64,000 bases of DNA. Origin: Enterococcus sp. BWR-S5. Lineage in GTDB: Bacteria > Bacillota > Bacilli > Lactobacillales > Enterococcaceae. Below are positions 24,354 to 32,972 of this stretch, one piece after another (position 1 is the first letter of the stretch; each line of letters starts with the position of its first letter). The DNA is taken from NCBI RefSeq assembly GCF_016745255.1, contig NZ_JADOEQ010000018.1, positions 33,705 through 97,704 on the forward strand, given 5' to 3'. Both the position numbers and the translations under genes were made by a program. The notes under the pieces were generated by a model. That model saw nothing but the letters and a program-made list of their open reading frames with translations. It was not told where the DNA came from and searched no databases.

Positions 24354-26179
24354 TCCCACCATACCTCCTCATACGGCTCGTAAGGCAGCGAAATATAGAA
24401 TGTTGAGCCTTGGCCTTCCTTGCTTTCAACCCAGATTGAACCATTGTGAGCCTTAATTACCTCTCTGGAAATTGCCAACCCCAAACCTGTTCCGCCTTGT
24501 TCTCGAGCTCTCGCCTTATCTACCCGATAAAAGCGTTCGAATACCTTATTGATATCCTTTTTCGGTATTCCCAGTCCATTGTCACTGATACTGAAAACAA
24601 CATTGCTGTGGGTTTCCAGCAAACGACAAATAATTTCCCCACCATCAGGCGAGTATTTAATCGCATTATTCATGATATTATCTAAAACCTGAATAATTTT
24701 ATCCGGGTCCAGCTCTACCCAAAGATCCCGCTTAGTAAATTCACGGCGGATGGTAAACTTCTTATCATTACTCTCAACCATCATATCAAATCGGTCTAAA
24801 ACGAAATTAATCAGCTCATTAAAGTTGACGTATTCCAATTGCAGTTCAGAATTCCCTGAGTCCATTCGTGACAGATTCAATAGGTCATTAATCATCCGAA
24901 TCATTCGATCCGTTTCCTCTAGGGTGACTCTAAGAAAATCAGGGGCAACCTCCGGATTCTGCCAAGCCCCCTCATTTAATGCTTCAATGTAGCTTCTCAT
25001 ACTCGTTAGCGGCGTACGCAGCTCATGAGAAACGTTGGATACGAACTCACGACGCTCACGTTCATTTTTTTCCTGCTCTGTTACATCATGGAGAACACAA
25101 ACCAGACCGGTAATAAAACCAGATTCACGACGAATCATGGCAAAATCCACTTTTAGAATCATTTGATCCGCTTCTTCGATGGATTGTGATCGGTCAATAA
25201 GAAGCTCGTCAGGTTCTTCCAACAGCTTTCTGAGCGTATAGTCCTGGTCGATATCCAACAGCTCAAGCAACGACATTCCAATCGCCTCTTCCGCCTTCAC
25301 ATTGAGAAGCGTAGTGGCCATTTCATTAATCGTAATGACCTTCCCTCGACGATCGGCAGCGACAACGCCATCAGTCATGTGGGTCAGTACGCTGTCCAAA
25401 CGGTTACGTTCCGATTCCATCGTTTCCTGGGCTTCTTCGACTCGTTCACTCAGCTGATTAAAGGTTTCCGCCAGCTGTCCCAGTTCATCTTTTCCGTATA
25501 CTTTTACCTTCCCACTATAATCTCCACGTGCAATTCTCAGCGCCTGCTCCTTCATTTCACCAATCGGCTGTGTAATTGAACGGGAAATCAACAGCGTCAC
25601 GATAACCGAAATAATACCGGCAATCAATGAGGCTGTGAAAAATATCCGCGCAATATTTGTTACTTCTTCATATTTACTTTCGATGTTGCTTTTAACAAAA
25701 ACAGCGCCAATGACTGCATCACCAGTCGGGGAATAGATTGGCTGTATGTTGATATATACTCGTTTACCACTTTCTACAGCCGCATATTTATTGCTGGTCA
25801 AATTGTTTAAATCCGCATATTCATTTTTCTTCCCTACGACTCCCTGCAAGTTCAAATCACTGGTTGCCCGAACAATTCCTTTATCATCAATCACACGGAC
25901 TTCCAAAAACTCACTATTGGAATAGCTGCTTAACAAACGTTTCAAGTCCGAATCAATTTCTGTTCGCTCCTTGTCTTCGCTGCTTAACGGACTGCTCAAA
26001 ACGTTCACCAGCTGGGTCACCTGACGATCAACATTATTTTTATAGTCAGTAATCGTTGTTGTCTCCAGCTCGCGGATAAAATAGCCGCCTATGATCTGAA
26101 TTGCGATCACAAGCAGCAATATAAATGAAATAGCAATCTTAAAATTGACAGACTGAAAAAAGTTAACCTTTTTTCTCAT
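24350..26179 (-). CDS. walK: WalK sensor histidine kinase
   Basis: A 609-residue kinase. Helix 1 is at ~13-33, an extracytoplasmic PAS-like domain at ~37-175, helix 2 at ~178-199, HAMP at ~200-252, and a cytoplasmic PAS at ~258-368. The H-box FVSNVSHELRTPL holds His385. The kinase domain has IMNNAIKYSPDG (N box), FSISDNGLGIPK (G1) and GGTGLGLAIS (G2). It senses the state of the cell wall and phosphorylates WalR. The system is usually essential in this group. It follows walR by 7 bp. Confidence 0.97.
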   Translation of the reverse strand: MRKKVNFFQSVNFKIAISFILLLVIAIQIIGGYFIRELETTTITDYKNNVDRQVTQLVNVLSSPLSSEDKERTEIDSDLKRLLSSYSNSEFLEVRVIDDKGIVRATSDLNLQGVVGKKNEYADLNNLTSNKYAAVESGKRVYINIQPIYSPTGDAVIGAVFVKSNIESKYEEVTNIARIFFTASLIAGIISVIVTLLISRSITQPIGEMKEQALRIARGDYSGKVKVYGKDELGQLAETFNQLSERVEEAQETMESERNRLDSVLTHMTDGVVAADRRGKVITINEMATTLLNVKAEEAIGMSLLELLDIDQDYTLRKLLEEPDELLIDRSQSIEEADQMILKVDFAMIRRESGFITGLVCVLHDVTEQEKNERERREFVSNVSHELRTPLTSMRSYIEALNEGAWQNPEVAPDFLRVTLEETDRMIRMINDLLNLSRMDSGNSELQLEYVNFNELINFVLDRFDMMVESNDKKFTIRREFTKRDLWVELDPDKIIQVLDNIMNNAIKYSPDGGEIICRLLETHSNVVFSISDNGLGIPKKDINKVFERFYRVDKARAREQGGTGLGLAISREVIKAHNGSIWVESKEGQGSTFYISLPYEPYEEVWWE

Positions 26180-26186
26180 AGTTCAA

Positions 26187-26891
26187 TTACTCCTGTTCAG
26201 GGTTTCTTAAATAGTAGCCAACACCGCGTCTGGTAACCAGATAAGTCGGATGGCTGGGATTATCTTCGATTTTTTCACGTAGACGACGAACAGTCACATC
26301 CACGGTTCTTACATCACCAAAATAGTCATAGCCCCAAACGGTCTGAAGCAAGTGCTCTCTTGTCATAACCTGACCAATATGTTTTGCCAAATAGAACAAC
26401 AGCTCAAATTCTCTATGTGTCAGTTCGATTTTTTCCCCACGTTTAGAAACCATGTAGGCATCCGGATGTATGGTTAAATCACCAATTGTCAGCTCAGAAG
26501 GTACAGCTTCTTCCGCTTCCTTCACGCTTGCTACACCACGACGGAGATTTGCTTTAACACGTGCAACTAGCTCTCGATTAGAAAACGGCTTTGTTACATA
26601 GTCATCTGCACCCAGCTCAAGGCCAAGAACCTTGTCGATTTCAGAATCCTTCGCAGTCACCATGATAATCGGCATATCGTATGTTTTTCGAATCTCTCTG
26701 GCTACTTCCAACCCATCTATCTTAGGAAGCATCAAGTCCAACAGAACGAGATCCGGTTCTTCTTCTTTTACTTTTTCCAAAGCTTCTTCGCCATCATAGG
26801 CTGTGAACACTTCATACCCTTCTTTGACAAGATTGTATTTGACAATCTCTGAAATCGGCTTTTCATCGTCTACAACTAATATTTTTTTCAT
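26187..26891 (-). CDS. walR: WalR response regulator
   Basis: A 234-residue OmpR-type regulator. The receiver domain runs from [16 protein letters not shown], with phosphoacceptor Asp52 in LVLLDLMLP and Lys in VTKPF. The C-terminal winged helix has [20 protein letters not shown] and [16 protein letters not shown]. The ATG after AGAGGTG is used; a frame 24 bp longer lacks an RBS. It is first in the wal operon and controls autolysin and wall genes in related bacteria. The RBS lies within a short palindrome. Confidence 0.97.
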   Translation of the reverse strand: MKKILVVDDEKPISEIVKYNLVKEGYEVFTAYDGEEALEKVKEEEPDLVLLDLMLPKIDGLEVAREIRKTYDMPIIMVTAKDSEIDKVLGLELGADDYVTKPFSNRELVARVKANLRRGVASVKEAEEAVPSELTIGDLTIHPDAYMVSKRGEKIELTHREFELLFYLAKHIGQVMTREHLLQTVWGYDYFGDVRTVDVTVRRLREKIEDNPSHPTYLVTRRGVGYYLRNPEQE

Positions 26892-26951
26892 AAAGAGGCA
26901 CCTCTTTTTCTTCATTCTACTTTTTAGTATTCGTTGTTGTTTTACATTATA
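26892..26951 (-). promoter_or_regulatory. walR promoter -10 and palindromic RBS region
   Basis: TATAAT on the minus strand at 26946-26951 (no clear -35). AAAGAGG / CCTCTTT arms with a 2-nt centre (26892-26907) cover the walR RBS right next to the start codon. Confidence 0.5.
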
Positions 26952-27120
26952 CCTTATTTTATCCAGTCTTTCATCTTTGCTTGCTGATTTTATTGATTGA
27001 TGGGAGCAGAACCGCAGAACTCTTTCTCCTTCTTTTTCTATTTTATTCCTATTTTCTTAAAAGAAACAGTAAGAAGGGGGCGAGCTATTAATTTTACAAG
27101 CACCTTCTCTATCAGTAATA

Positions 27121-27157
27121 AAAAAAAGAATCGGTGCATAGCTGCGACCAATTCTTT
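27121..27157 (-). terminator. Terminator of the aquaporin gene
   Basis: On the minus strand an 11-bp stem AAAGAATTGGT / ACCGATTCTTT (one G-T pair) is followed by TTTTATT. Confidence 0.85.
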
Positions 27158-27169
27158 CCTCGTTCTATT

Positions 27170-27838
27170 TTATACTTCTTCAGTATCTAAAACATATTTA
27201 GCAACTACTGCTGCCAACAAGCCGCCAATTAGCGGTGCTACGATAAATACCCAAAGCTGAGACAACGCGTCTCCACCTGCAAAAATTGCAGGACCTAAGC
27301 TTCTTGCCGGATTGACTGATGTACCAGTCAATGGAATACCTACTAAGTGAACCATCGTCAGCGTCAAGCCAATGACGATACCCGCAAGGTTTGCATTTCC
27401 TTTTTTTGCACTTGTAACTGTCATAATCACTAAAACAAAGATGAATGTCAAAATAATTTCTACAGCTAAAGCACCTACAGCAGTCAAATCACCGAAACCG
27501 TTCTGACCAAGATTTGCAGTATCACTGCCGCTTGCGTTCAGAATAGTTAATAGAGTGAAGGATGCAAGAATTGCTCCGACTATCTGACCTACGATATAGT
27601 AGATAAAATCCTGTGTTGTAATGCGTTTGTTGATCCACATTCCCAGAGAAACTGCGGGATTTAAATGTGCACCTGAAATTGTTCCAATGCTGTAAGCAGC
27701 GGCAACAATTGTTAAGCCGAAGGCCAATGCGATACCTGTCGTACCGATTCCTTCCATTCCATTTCCCAATACAGCTGTAGCTGTCCCGAAAAATACTAAA
27801 ATAAATGTACCAATAAGTTCTGCGATTGCTTTTTTCAC
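27170..27838 (-). CDS. Aquaporin (MIP family, AqpZ-like)
   Basis: A 222-residue six-helix channel from GTG 27838, which has AGGGGAG 6 bases upstream; an ATG 18 bp earlier overlaps that RBS. The two pore signatures are GAHLNPAVSLG and GTSVNPARSLGP. Ser rather than Asp after NPAR points to a water-type (AqpZ) channel rather than a GlpF glycerol facilitator; glycerol or other small solutes are not excluded. It is a single gene flanked by terminators. Confidence 0.92.
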   Translation of the reverse strand: MKKAIAELIGTFILVFFGTATAVLGNGMEGIGTTGIALAFGLTIVAAAYSIGTISGAHLNPAVSLGMWINKRITTQDFIYYIVGQIVGAILASFTLLTILNASGSDTANLGQNGFGDLTAVGALAVEIILTFIFVLVIMTVTSAKKGNANLAGIVIGLTLTMVHLVGIPLTGTSVNPARSLGPAIFAGGDALSQLWVFIVAPLIGGLLAAVVAKYVLDTEEV

Positions 27839-27916
27839 AATTTTCTCCCCTTTCATCTTAATGAGTTTAACATAACAGTTGTTTTTTTCAATACTTTTTC
27901 ATGAAATTTTCATTTA

Positions 27917-27948
27917 AAAAGCAAGGTGATTGTTACTTTTCACCTTGC
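27917..27948 (-). terminator. Terminator of DUF1836-degV
   Basis: Stem GCAAGGTGA / TCACCTTGC, 9 bp with a 10-nt loop; TTTTTAAA follows on the minus strand. Confidence 0.85.
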
Positions 27949-28004
27949 TCCATTCTAGCACAATATAATGCTTGTTCAATTATTTAGCTCATAATCATCA
28001 ATTT

Positions 28005-28865
28005 CTAGTCTTCCAGTATTTGGATGCCGATTCCAAGCAGCCCCGGACCTGTATGAACCACTAATGCAGGACTAATAGTACCAAAATAGATTTCTTCCGC
28101 TTGTGGGAAGCTGTCCTTCAATTTCTGATAGAAGCCCTTTGCATCTTCCTCTGCTTCACCGTGAGCTACAGCTAAAGCAATTTTTTTATGATTTCCAACA
28201 AATTCCTTAATCAACTCAAAGGTTTTTTCAAGACTCTTCTTTCTGCCTCTTGCTTTAGAAACAGTGTAGTAGATGCCTTGCTCGTTACAGGAAATAATTG
28301 GATTGAGCTTCAATGCATTTCCAAGAATCGATGCAACAAGGCCAATTCGTCCACCCTTTTGCAAATATTCAAGCGTGGCAACGTTAAAGTAAATCTTGGA
28401 GCGTTTCACATTCTCTTCTGTTTTCACTTTGATTTCATCCCAGGAATCGCCGTTTTCAACCATTTTGGCTGCTTCGATAACCTGCAGACCCGCTGCAATT
28501 CCAATATTTTTTGTATCCAAAACAAAAGACTCCAATGCCGGAAAGTCTTCTGCAATTAACCGAACAATATTATGTGTACCGCTAAGACCGCTGGAAATCG
28601 TAATTGCCAACAGCTTCTCATAACCATCCTCTTTGATTTTCTCAAAGATTTTTGTAATTGTCGCACCATCAGGTAAAGAAGTACTTGGAATTTCCTGAGG
28701 CAAACGCTGATACACTTCTTCCGGTGTAATATCTACCTTATCAGTATATACTCGATCCTTATAAATGATTTGTAATGGGATAACATATATATTATATTTT
28801 TCAACTAACTCCTGTGGAACATCTGTACCAGAATCTACGAGTATAGCAATTTTTTCTTTATTCAT
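28005..28865 (-). CDS. DegV family fatty-acid-binding protein
   Basis: A 286-residue protein with the DegV pattern: ILVDSGTDVP, VIPLQIIYKD, a PSTSLPDG motif, ITISSGLSGTHN, KGGRIG and a Gly-rich C-terminus (VVHTGPGLLGIG). DegV/FakB proteins bind a fatty acid and present it to a kinase (FakA) for incorporation into phospholipid. The start overlaps the DUF1836 stop (ATGA), so the two are coupled. Which FakB type it is, or whether it uses FakA at all, cannot be told. Confidence 0.93.
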   Translation of the reverse strand: MNKEKIAILVDSGTDVPQELVEKYNIYVIPLQIIYKDRVYTDKVDITPEEVYQRLPQEIPSTSLPDGATITKIFEKIKEDGYEKLLAITISSGLSGTHNIVRLIAEDFPALESFVLDTKNIGIAAGLQVIEAAKMVENGDSWDEIKVKTEENVKRSKIYFNVATLEYLQKGGRIGLVASILGNALKLNPIISCNEQGIYYTVSKARGRKKSLEKTFELIKEFVGNHKKIALAVAHGEAEEDAKGFYQKLKDSFPQAEEIYFGTISPALVVHTGPGLLGIGIQILED

Positions 28866-29425
28866 GATTTTCTCTCCATCTTCTTCAAATATAGTTGTTC
28901 CAGCGCAATAACCTTTTCACTGAACATTTTTGTCGCAAACGACAATGTTGCAGCTTTTACAGCTAATAATTCTGTTGGAATCGTCTCATCGAATGCCGCA
29001 ATTGATTCTTCTCCTAATGCCTGACAGACAACTACTTTCAATGCCGTTTCCTGTTCGCTGACAAATAAATCATAAGCCTCTCGAATCCCAACAACAGCCC
29101 CTTGAAAAATAATGCCCTGTTTGATTTCAGGAATCGTCAATACCTGCTTCAACAGGGTAATTGCAATTAAAAAGGCAAGATGCTTCTGGTTATACCTTTT
29201 CTTTTTTGGTGAGGGAATCAGCCCTTGCTTGACATAGTTATTTACCATTGAAGATGTCAGTAACGTATGCTTTTCTGTCGTAATCAGCGGTGACAAATAC
29301 TTTTCGACAAGAGTGATTACCTGATCCATATATAAATCAATATCAGGAAGCTCATGCCATCTTGGCAAATGAATATCCTTCAACTCTTCTCCCCATATTT
29401 CCAACGAATCTTTGATATCATTCAA
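28862..29425 (-). CDS. DUF1836 protein with MerR-like helix-turn-helix
   Basis: A 187-residue cytoplasmic protein from TTG 29425 (AGGTGG ~9 bases upstream; no in-frame ATG nearby). The middle (LTSSMVNNYVKQGLIPSPKKKRYNQKHLAFLI) looks like a MerR-type winged helix, typical of DUF1836; the C-terminal half is helical. DUF1836 genes often precede degV. A 21-bp palindrome touches the -35 of its promoter, which suggests self-regulation (inference). Confidence 0.85.
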   Translation of the reverse strand: MNDIKDSLEIWGEELKDIHLPRWHELPDIDLYMDQVITLVEKYLSPLITTEKHTLLTSSMVNNYVKQGLIPSPKKKRYNQKHLAFLIAITLLKQVLTIPEIKQGIIFQGAVVGIREAYDLFVSEQETALKVVVCQALGEESIAAFDETIPTELLAVKAATLSFATKMFSEKVIALEQLYLKKMERKS

Positions 29426-29452
29426 AAAAACACACCACCTTTTTCTTATAAA

Positions 29453-29501
29453 ATCTTAACATATTTACAGATATCATTCAATCTAGTTTTGAAAACTAGA
29501 T
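29453..29501 (-). promoter_or_regulatory. Promoter and palindromic operator candidate for DUF1836-degV
   Basis: On the minus strand TTGAAT (29476-29481), a 17-nt spacer and TAAGAT (29453-29458). Immediately upstream, arms ATCTAGTTTT / AAAACTAGAT around a single base (29481-29501) share one base with the -35. Confidence 0.75.
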
Positions 29502-29661
29502 AATATTTTATATTTTCTTAAGCTCCTGTACTCACAGTCTTCATTATTCAAATACTCCAATTATCAGACCTATATAACTTTGAAAAATTATGCCTTTGCA
29601 TCGAAGCCTGTTGGCAGACATGCGGAAACACAACAAAAGAAAAAAGCTCTGCTATAATTCC

Positions 29662-29688
29662 AAGAATCAAACACAGCCTTTGATTCTT
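29662..29688 (-). terminator. Hairpin after the DUF1461 gene
   Basis: Perfect 10-bp arms AAGAATCAAA / TTTGATTCTT with a 7-nt loop. The T-run on the minus strand comes only ~20 bases later, so terminator function is uncertain. The rest of 29502-29707 shows nothing recognisable. Confidence 0.5.
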
Positions 29689-29707
29689 GACCTTATAACA
29701 AAGCTTT

Positions 29708-30370
29708 CTATTTATTTTTTTTCAGCGCATTTCGTCCAATCAAATAGCCAGTTAAAAGAATCCCTTCTAACAGGATAAAAAACAGAATAAAGCAATGCAT
29801 GAAAAAGGTTTCTGGTAATACATTGATGATTGGATCGGTTGCAGGGTTGAACAGCCACGCATCATTATTAAAAAAAATGCTGTGAAACTGTACAAAAAAT
29901 TGATCAAACCCGATGAACATTAGGAACAACAGAATCAGTGGAAGAATCAGCCCAATTCTAAAGGGATTCATCAACCGCCATAACCAGCCATTTTTCTTCA
30001 GATAGCGTAAAAAGAAACCAGACGGCACAATCGTAACCAATAGTACTCCATAATTTAGTAAGAACAGTCGTTTCACTTCGTAGAAATGAAGGGCGCCACT
30101 TTCCGATACCGGAAAATCAGACAGCTTCAGCGTTGATATAAATGGATTATTCAAGTATTGCATCAATTGATCGAAATTAGCGATAAGCTCTTTCTTTCCA
30201 ATAGTCGTGTAATCAAGAATAGTCAAATAATCAATATCAAAAATATACAGCGGTCTAAAATTAATTGTGATTGCTATACACAGTGAAATAATTGTTAAAA
30301 ATAAACAGAAAAATCCTAGATATTCGAAAACTAAGCCTTTGCGTTTCCCCATATCAAATTTTCCATTCAT
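29708..30370 (-). CDS. DUF1461 (TIGR01906) integral membrane protein
   Basis: A 220-residue protein with helices at about 15-36, 106-122, 140-157 and 187-210 and a polar loop between the first two. The layout and the neighbouring HAD phosphatase and YutD genes match the TIGR01906/DUF1461 family of lactobacilli and enterococci, function unknown. It overlaps the HAD gene by 17 bp. ATG 30352 is an alternative start with equally weak RBS. Confidence 0.83.
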   Translation of the reverse strand: MNGKFDMGKRKGLVFEYLGFFCLFLTIISLCIAITINFRPLYIFDIDYLTILDYTTIGKKELIANFDQLMQYLNNPFISTLKLSDFPVSESGALHFYEVKRLFLLNYGVLLVTIVPSGFFLRYLKKNGWLWRLMNPFRIGLILPLILLFLMFIGFDQFFVQFHSIFFNNDAWLFNPATDPIINVLPETFFMHCFILFFILLEGILLTGYLIGRNALKKNK

Positions 30371-31118
30371 CTAATGATTCAACAGTATAGGTTGCGGGAA
30401 CAGGCAGAGTTGGAACATCTTCCTTTTGAGTAAATCCTGAAAGAACTAGCAATGTATCAATACCATTTTTGATTCCAGCCTGAATATCAGTTTCATAATT
30501 GTCACCAACCATCAGCACATCATTTTTTTTCAGCCCCAGCACTTTCACAGCTTCATCCATGATTACCGCATTCGGCTTTCCGATCATTATCGGTGCTTGT
30601 TGAACAGCTGTTTCAACAAGTGCAATCATTGAACCAGCCCCCGGAAGCAAACCACGTTCAGTCGGAATGTTTTTATCAGGGTTTGTTCCAATGAATACCG
30701 CTCCGTTTCTAATGGCTAATGTTGCCTTAACAAATTTTTCATAGGTAATCTCTGTATCCAAGCCAACAATTACATAATCTGGTGCTTCTTCATCCCAAAC
30801 AAAGCCAGCTTCTAAAATCAAGTCAACTAACCCCGATTCTCCGATTACATAGACCCTGTTTCCTTTATTTTCTTCTCGCATAAAGTCAATCGTTGCCAAG
30901 CTGGCTGTATAAATAGTTGCTGCGGGAACATGAATATCAAACTCATTTGCCAATCGTTCTGCCACTGCTGTTGGGGTTTTCGTCGTATTGTTCGTAACGA
31001 ACAGAAAAGGCTGCTCACTTTGCTGCAGCCGTTCAACAAATCGTTTACCGGCAGGAATAATTTCTTTTCCCAGATAAATTGTCCCATCTAAATCAATTAA
31101 ATAACCTTTATAAGCCAT
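30354..31118 (-). CDS. HAD-IIA family sugar phosphatase (YutF/NagD type)
   Basis: A 254-residue HAD hydrolase. Motif I is [11 protein letters not shown] (nucleophile Asp10), [10 protein letters not shown] carries motif II, Lys in IGKPNAVIM is motif III, and [11 protein letters not shown] is motif IV. Members of this TIGR01457 group dephosphorylate small sugar phosphates or nucleotides; the natural substrate is not known. It follows yutD by 3 bp, a gene order kept in many Firmicutes. Confidence 0.93.
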   Translation of the reverse strand: MAYKGYLIDLDGTIYLGKEIIPAGKRFVERLQQSEQPFLFVTNNTTKTPTAVAERLANEFDIHVPAATIYTASLATIDFMREENKGNRVYVIGESGLVDLILEAGFVWDEEAPDYVIVGLDTEITYEKFVKATLAIRNGAVFIGTNPDKNIPTERGLLPGAGSMIALVETAVQQAPIMIGKPNAVIMDEAVKVLGLKKNDVLMVGDNYETDIQAGIKNGIDTLLVLSGFTQKEDVPTLPVPATYTVESLDEWKI

Positions 31119-31121
31119 GAA

Positions 31122-31763
31122 CTACTGCTCCTCACGTTGACGGATTGTAAACGACCGATTTGTCGTTTCTTTCTTTTCGCTTTTTACCGTTGGATTTTTA
31201 CTGTTTCCAGGATTCTCCTTACGATTACGAATCACCGGTTTGCTCTTCTTAACATTGCTCGGTGCATTTACCGGCGCTTTCTTCTCTTCTGTGTATGCTT
31301 GTTGGGAACGATTATTGTTCGTTCGTTTATTTCGTTTTCGACGAGGTCCTTGTTTTTCTCGTTTTCCGCCAACACGCTTGATAACAAAATAGGCACAACC
31401 AAAATTACAAAACTCATATAGATAATCTTCCAACGTATCAATCCGTTGATCAGGTGAAGACTTTCTGTTTTCAGTATCAAAAAAGCCCTTCAATCGTAAT
31501 TGATCATAACCCCAATCTCCAACAATGTAATCATATCTGGATAAAATATCGCTGAAGCGCTCACCAATTTTCTCAAGGTCGAATGCCTCACGATGGTTTT
31601 TCACCAGTATGTACTGACGGTCACCAATCATAATCTGATTTTCATCTACGATTGACACTACTTCGCCCTTTTGTTTTGCTTTTACAGGCTCTTCATTTAT
31701 TTCTTCAATAACAGCTGTCAATTCAGCCGTTAACTCATTTTTTTCTTCAGTCTTTTCTGTCAT
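31122..31763 (-). CDS. YutD family protein with long basic tail
   Basis: A 213-residue protein. Residues ~35-135 form the YutD (DUF1027) domain: QIMIGDRQYILVKNHREAFD, RFSDILSRYDYIVGDWGYDQLRLKGF, YEFCNFGCAYFVIKR. The N-terminus is acidic. The last ~75 residues are highly basic and Lys/Arg/Asn-rich (GPRRKRNKRTNNNRSQQ), of low complexity and probably disordered, suited to nucleic-acid binding. Function is unknown. It is first in a three-gene operon; an extended -10 (TGCTATAAT, 31784-31792) lies just upstream. Confidence 0.88.
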   Translation of the reverse strand: MTEKTEEKNELTAELTAVIEEINEEPVKAKQKGEVVSIVDENQIMIGDRQYILVKNHREAFDLEKIGERFSDILSRYDYIVGDWGYDQLRLKGFFDTENRKSSPDQRIDTLEDYLYEFCNFGCAYFVIKRVGGKREKQGPRRKRNKRTNNNRSQQAYTEEKKAPVNAPSNVKKSKPVIRNRKENPGNSKNPTVKSEKKETTNRSFTIRQREEQ

Positions 31764-31783
31764 GATTTCACCACCTGTCGTTC

Positions 31784-31792
31784 ATTATAGCA
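31784..31792 (-). promoter_or_regulatory. Extended -10 of the yutD operon
   Basis: TGCTATAAT on the minus strand, 20 bases before the yutD start. Between here and 32105 no gene is seen; a second promoter for the divergent gene lies at 32057-32064. Confidence 0.6.
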
Positions 31793-32056
31793 TATTTTAT
31801 AAAACAATATATCTGCTTTGAAGGCTTGTTTTTCAGTTAAATAAAACTATAGAAATGTTTCTCTCTCTAGTCAGCTTCAACAATATAGCGAGAAGTTAAT
31901 CTCAATGTTTAAAAACTATCGTTGCCGATTTCTACGTACTTATATAATCGGTATCGCAATAATTAAATAGGTCATCCTGCTTTCACTCAGCAACTGCCTT
32001 TCAAAATTTCTTTTTATTATTGTATATTGTTGCCATACTGGTGTCAACAATCCTTT

Positions 32057-32064
32057 GATATAAT
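32057..32064 (+). promoter_or_regulatory. -10 of the DJ-1 family gene
   Basis: TATAAT at 32059-32064, preceded by TGA (an extended-type TGN), 41 bases before the ATG. Confidence 0.5.
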
Positions 32065-32105
32065 AAAAAAGTAACTATGAAAGAATGAACTGGAGGAAAA
32101 ACATA

Positions 32106-32744
32106 ATGATTACAATTTATATTTACGTTCTTGACACTTTAGCTGACTGGGAAATGGGGCACCTTATCTCAGAATTAAATTCTGGTCGCTTTTTTAAAAA
32201 GGATGCAAAGCAGCTAGTAATTAAAACTGTAAGCTACTCTAAAGAGCCTATTACAACAATGGGCGGGGTTAAAATAGTACCTGATTGTTTGACTGATGAC
32301 ATCGTCACAGATAAATCAAGCGTATTGCTATTACCAGGGGCAGACACATGGAACGATCCAAAGCATTCTGCTATTCTCGAGAAAGCAAGTGAATTTTTTG
32401 CATTAGGTGCTACAGTTGGAGCAATATGCGGAGCTACTGCTGCCCTTGCCAACGTTGGTCTATTGAATAACGTTGCTCATACAAGCAACGGAATGGGCTT
32501 TCTTGAAATGGTTTCTTCTAATTATAAAGGAGCAAGCACTTATGTAGATGAACCAGCCGTGACAGATAACAACCTTATTACTGCGAGTTCCACAGGAGCC
32601 TTATTATGGACGAAGCAAATCATTGAAAAGTTAGATGTTTTCAAATCAGATACACTGGAGTCATGGTATCAATATTTTAGTACTGGTAAAGCTGAACACT
32701 TTTTTGCCCTCATGCAGACTTTGCCGGCTAATGATGAAAATTAA
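32106..32744 (+). CDS. DJ-1/PfpI family protein
   Basis: A 212-residue protein from ATG 32106, with CTGGAGG 9-10 bases upstream. It shows the DJ-1/PfpI fold pattern: ITIYIYVLDTLADWEMG with the conserved acidic residue, LLLPGADTW, and the nucleophile elbow GAICGATAALA with Cys. Members include glyoxalases, chaperone-like and amidotransferase-like proteins; the precise role is unknown. It is monocistronic with a terminator. Confidence 0.88.
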   Translation: MITIYIYVLDTLADWEMGHLISELNSGRFFKKDAKQLVIKTVSYSKEPITTMGGVKIVPDCLTDDIVTDKSSVLLLPGADTWNDPKHSAILEKASEFFALGATVGAICGATAALANVGLLNNVAHTSNGMGFLEMVSSNYKGASTYVDEPAVTDNNLITASSTGALLWTKQIIEKLDVFKSDTLESWYQYFSTGKAEHFFALMQTLPANDEN

Positions 32745-32763
32745 GTCTCGTTACTAAAGAGGT

Positions 32764-32796
32764 CGGATCAGAAAATACTTCTGATCCGCTTTTTAT
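32764..32796. terminator. Terminator of the DJ-1 family gene
   Basis: Stem CGGATCAGAA / TTCTGATCCG with a 5-nt loop, then CTTTTTATTT on the plus strand. The convergent YunD-type gene ends 177 bp away; 32797-32972 shows nothing else. Confidence 0.85.
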
Positions 32797-32972
32797 TTAT
32801 ATAGTGCCCTGAACGAGCTTAGACACCCAATTATCTCACATGCTTCTAGCAGTTTTTCTCGTTTGTACAATGTGGAATCAAGTATCTCTAAAAGTCGTAC
32901 CGGCCAATCTTTTCATTGGCTCCAAATCTTACTTCTCTCATTTTTTGAAACTCGTTTTATGGACGTCGTTCA

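Noticed and set aside
32085..32105. Earlier ATG for the DJ-1 family gene
   Set aside because: The GGAGG lies inside this extension; the ATG at 32106 is properly spaced.
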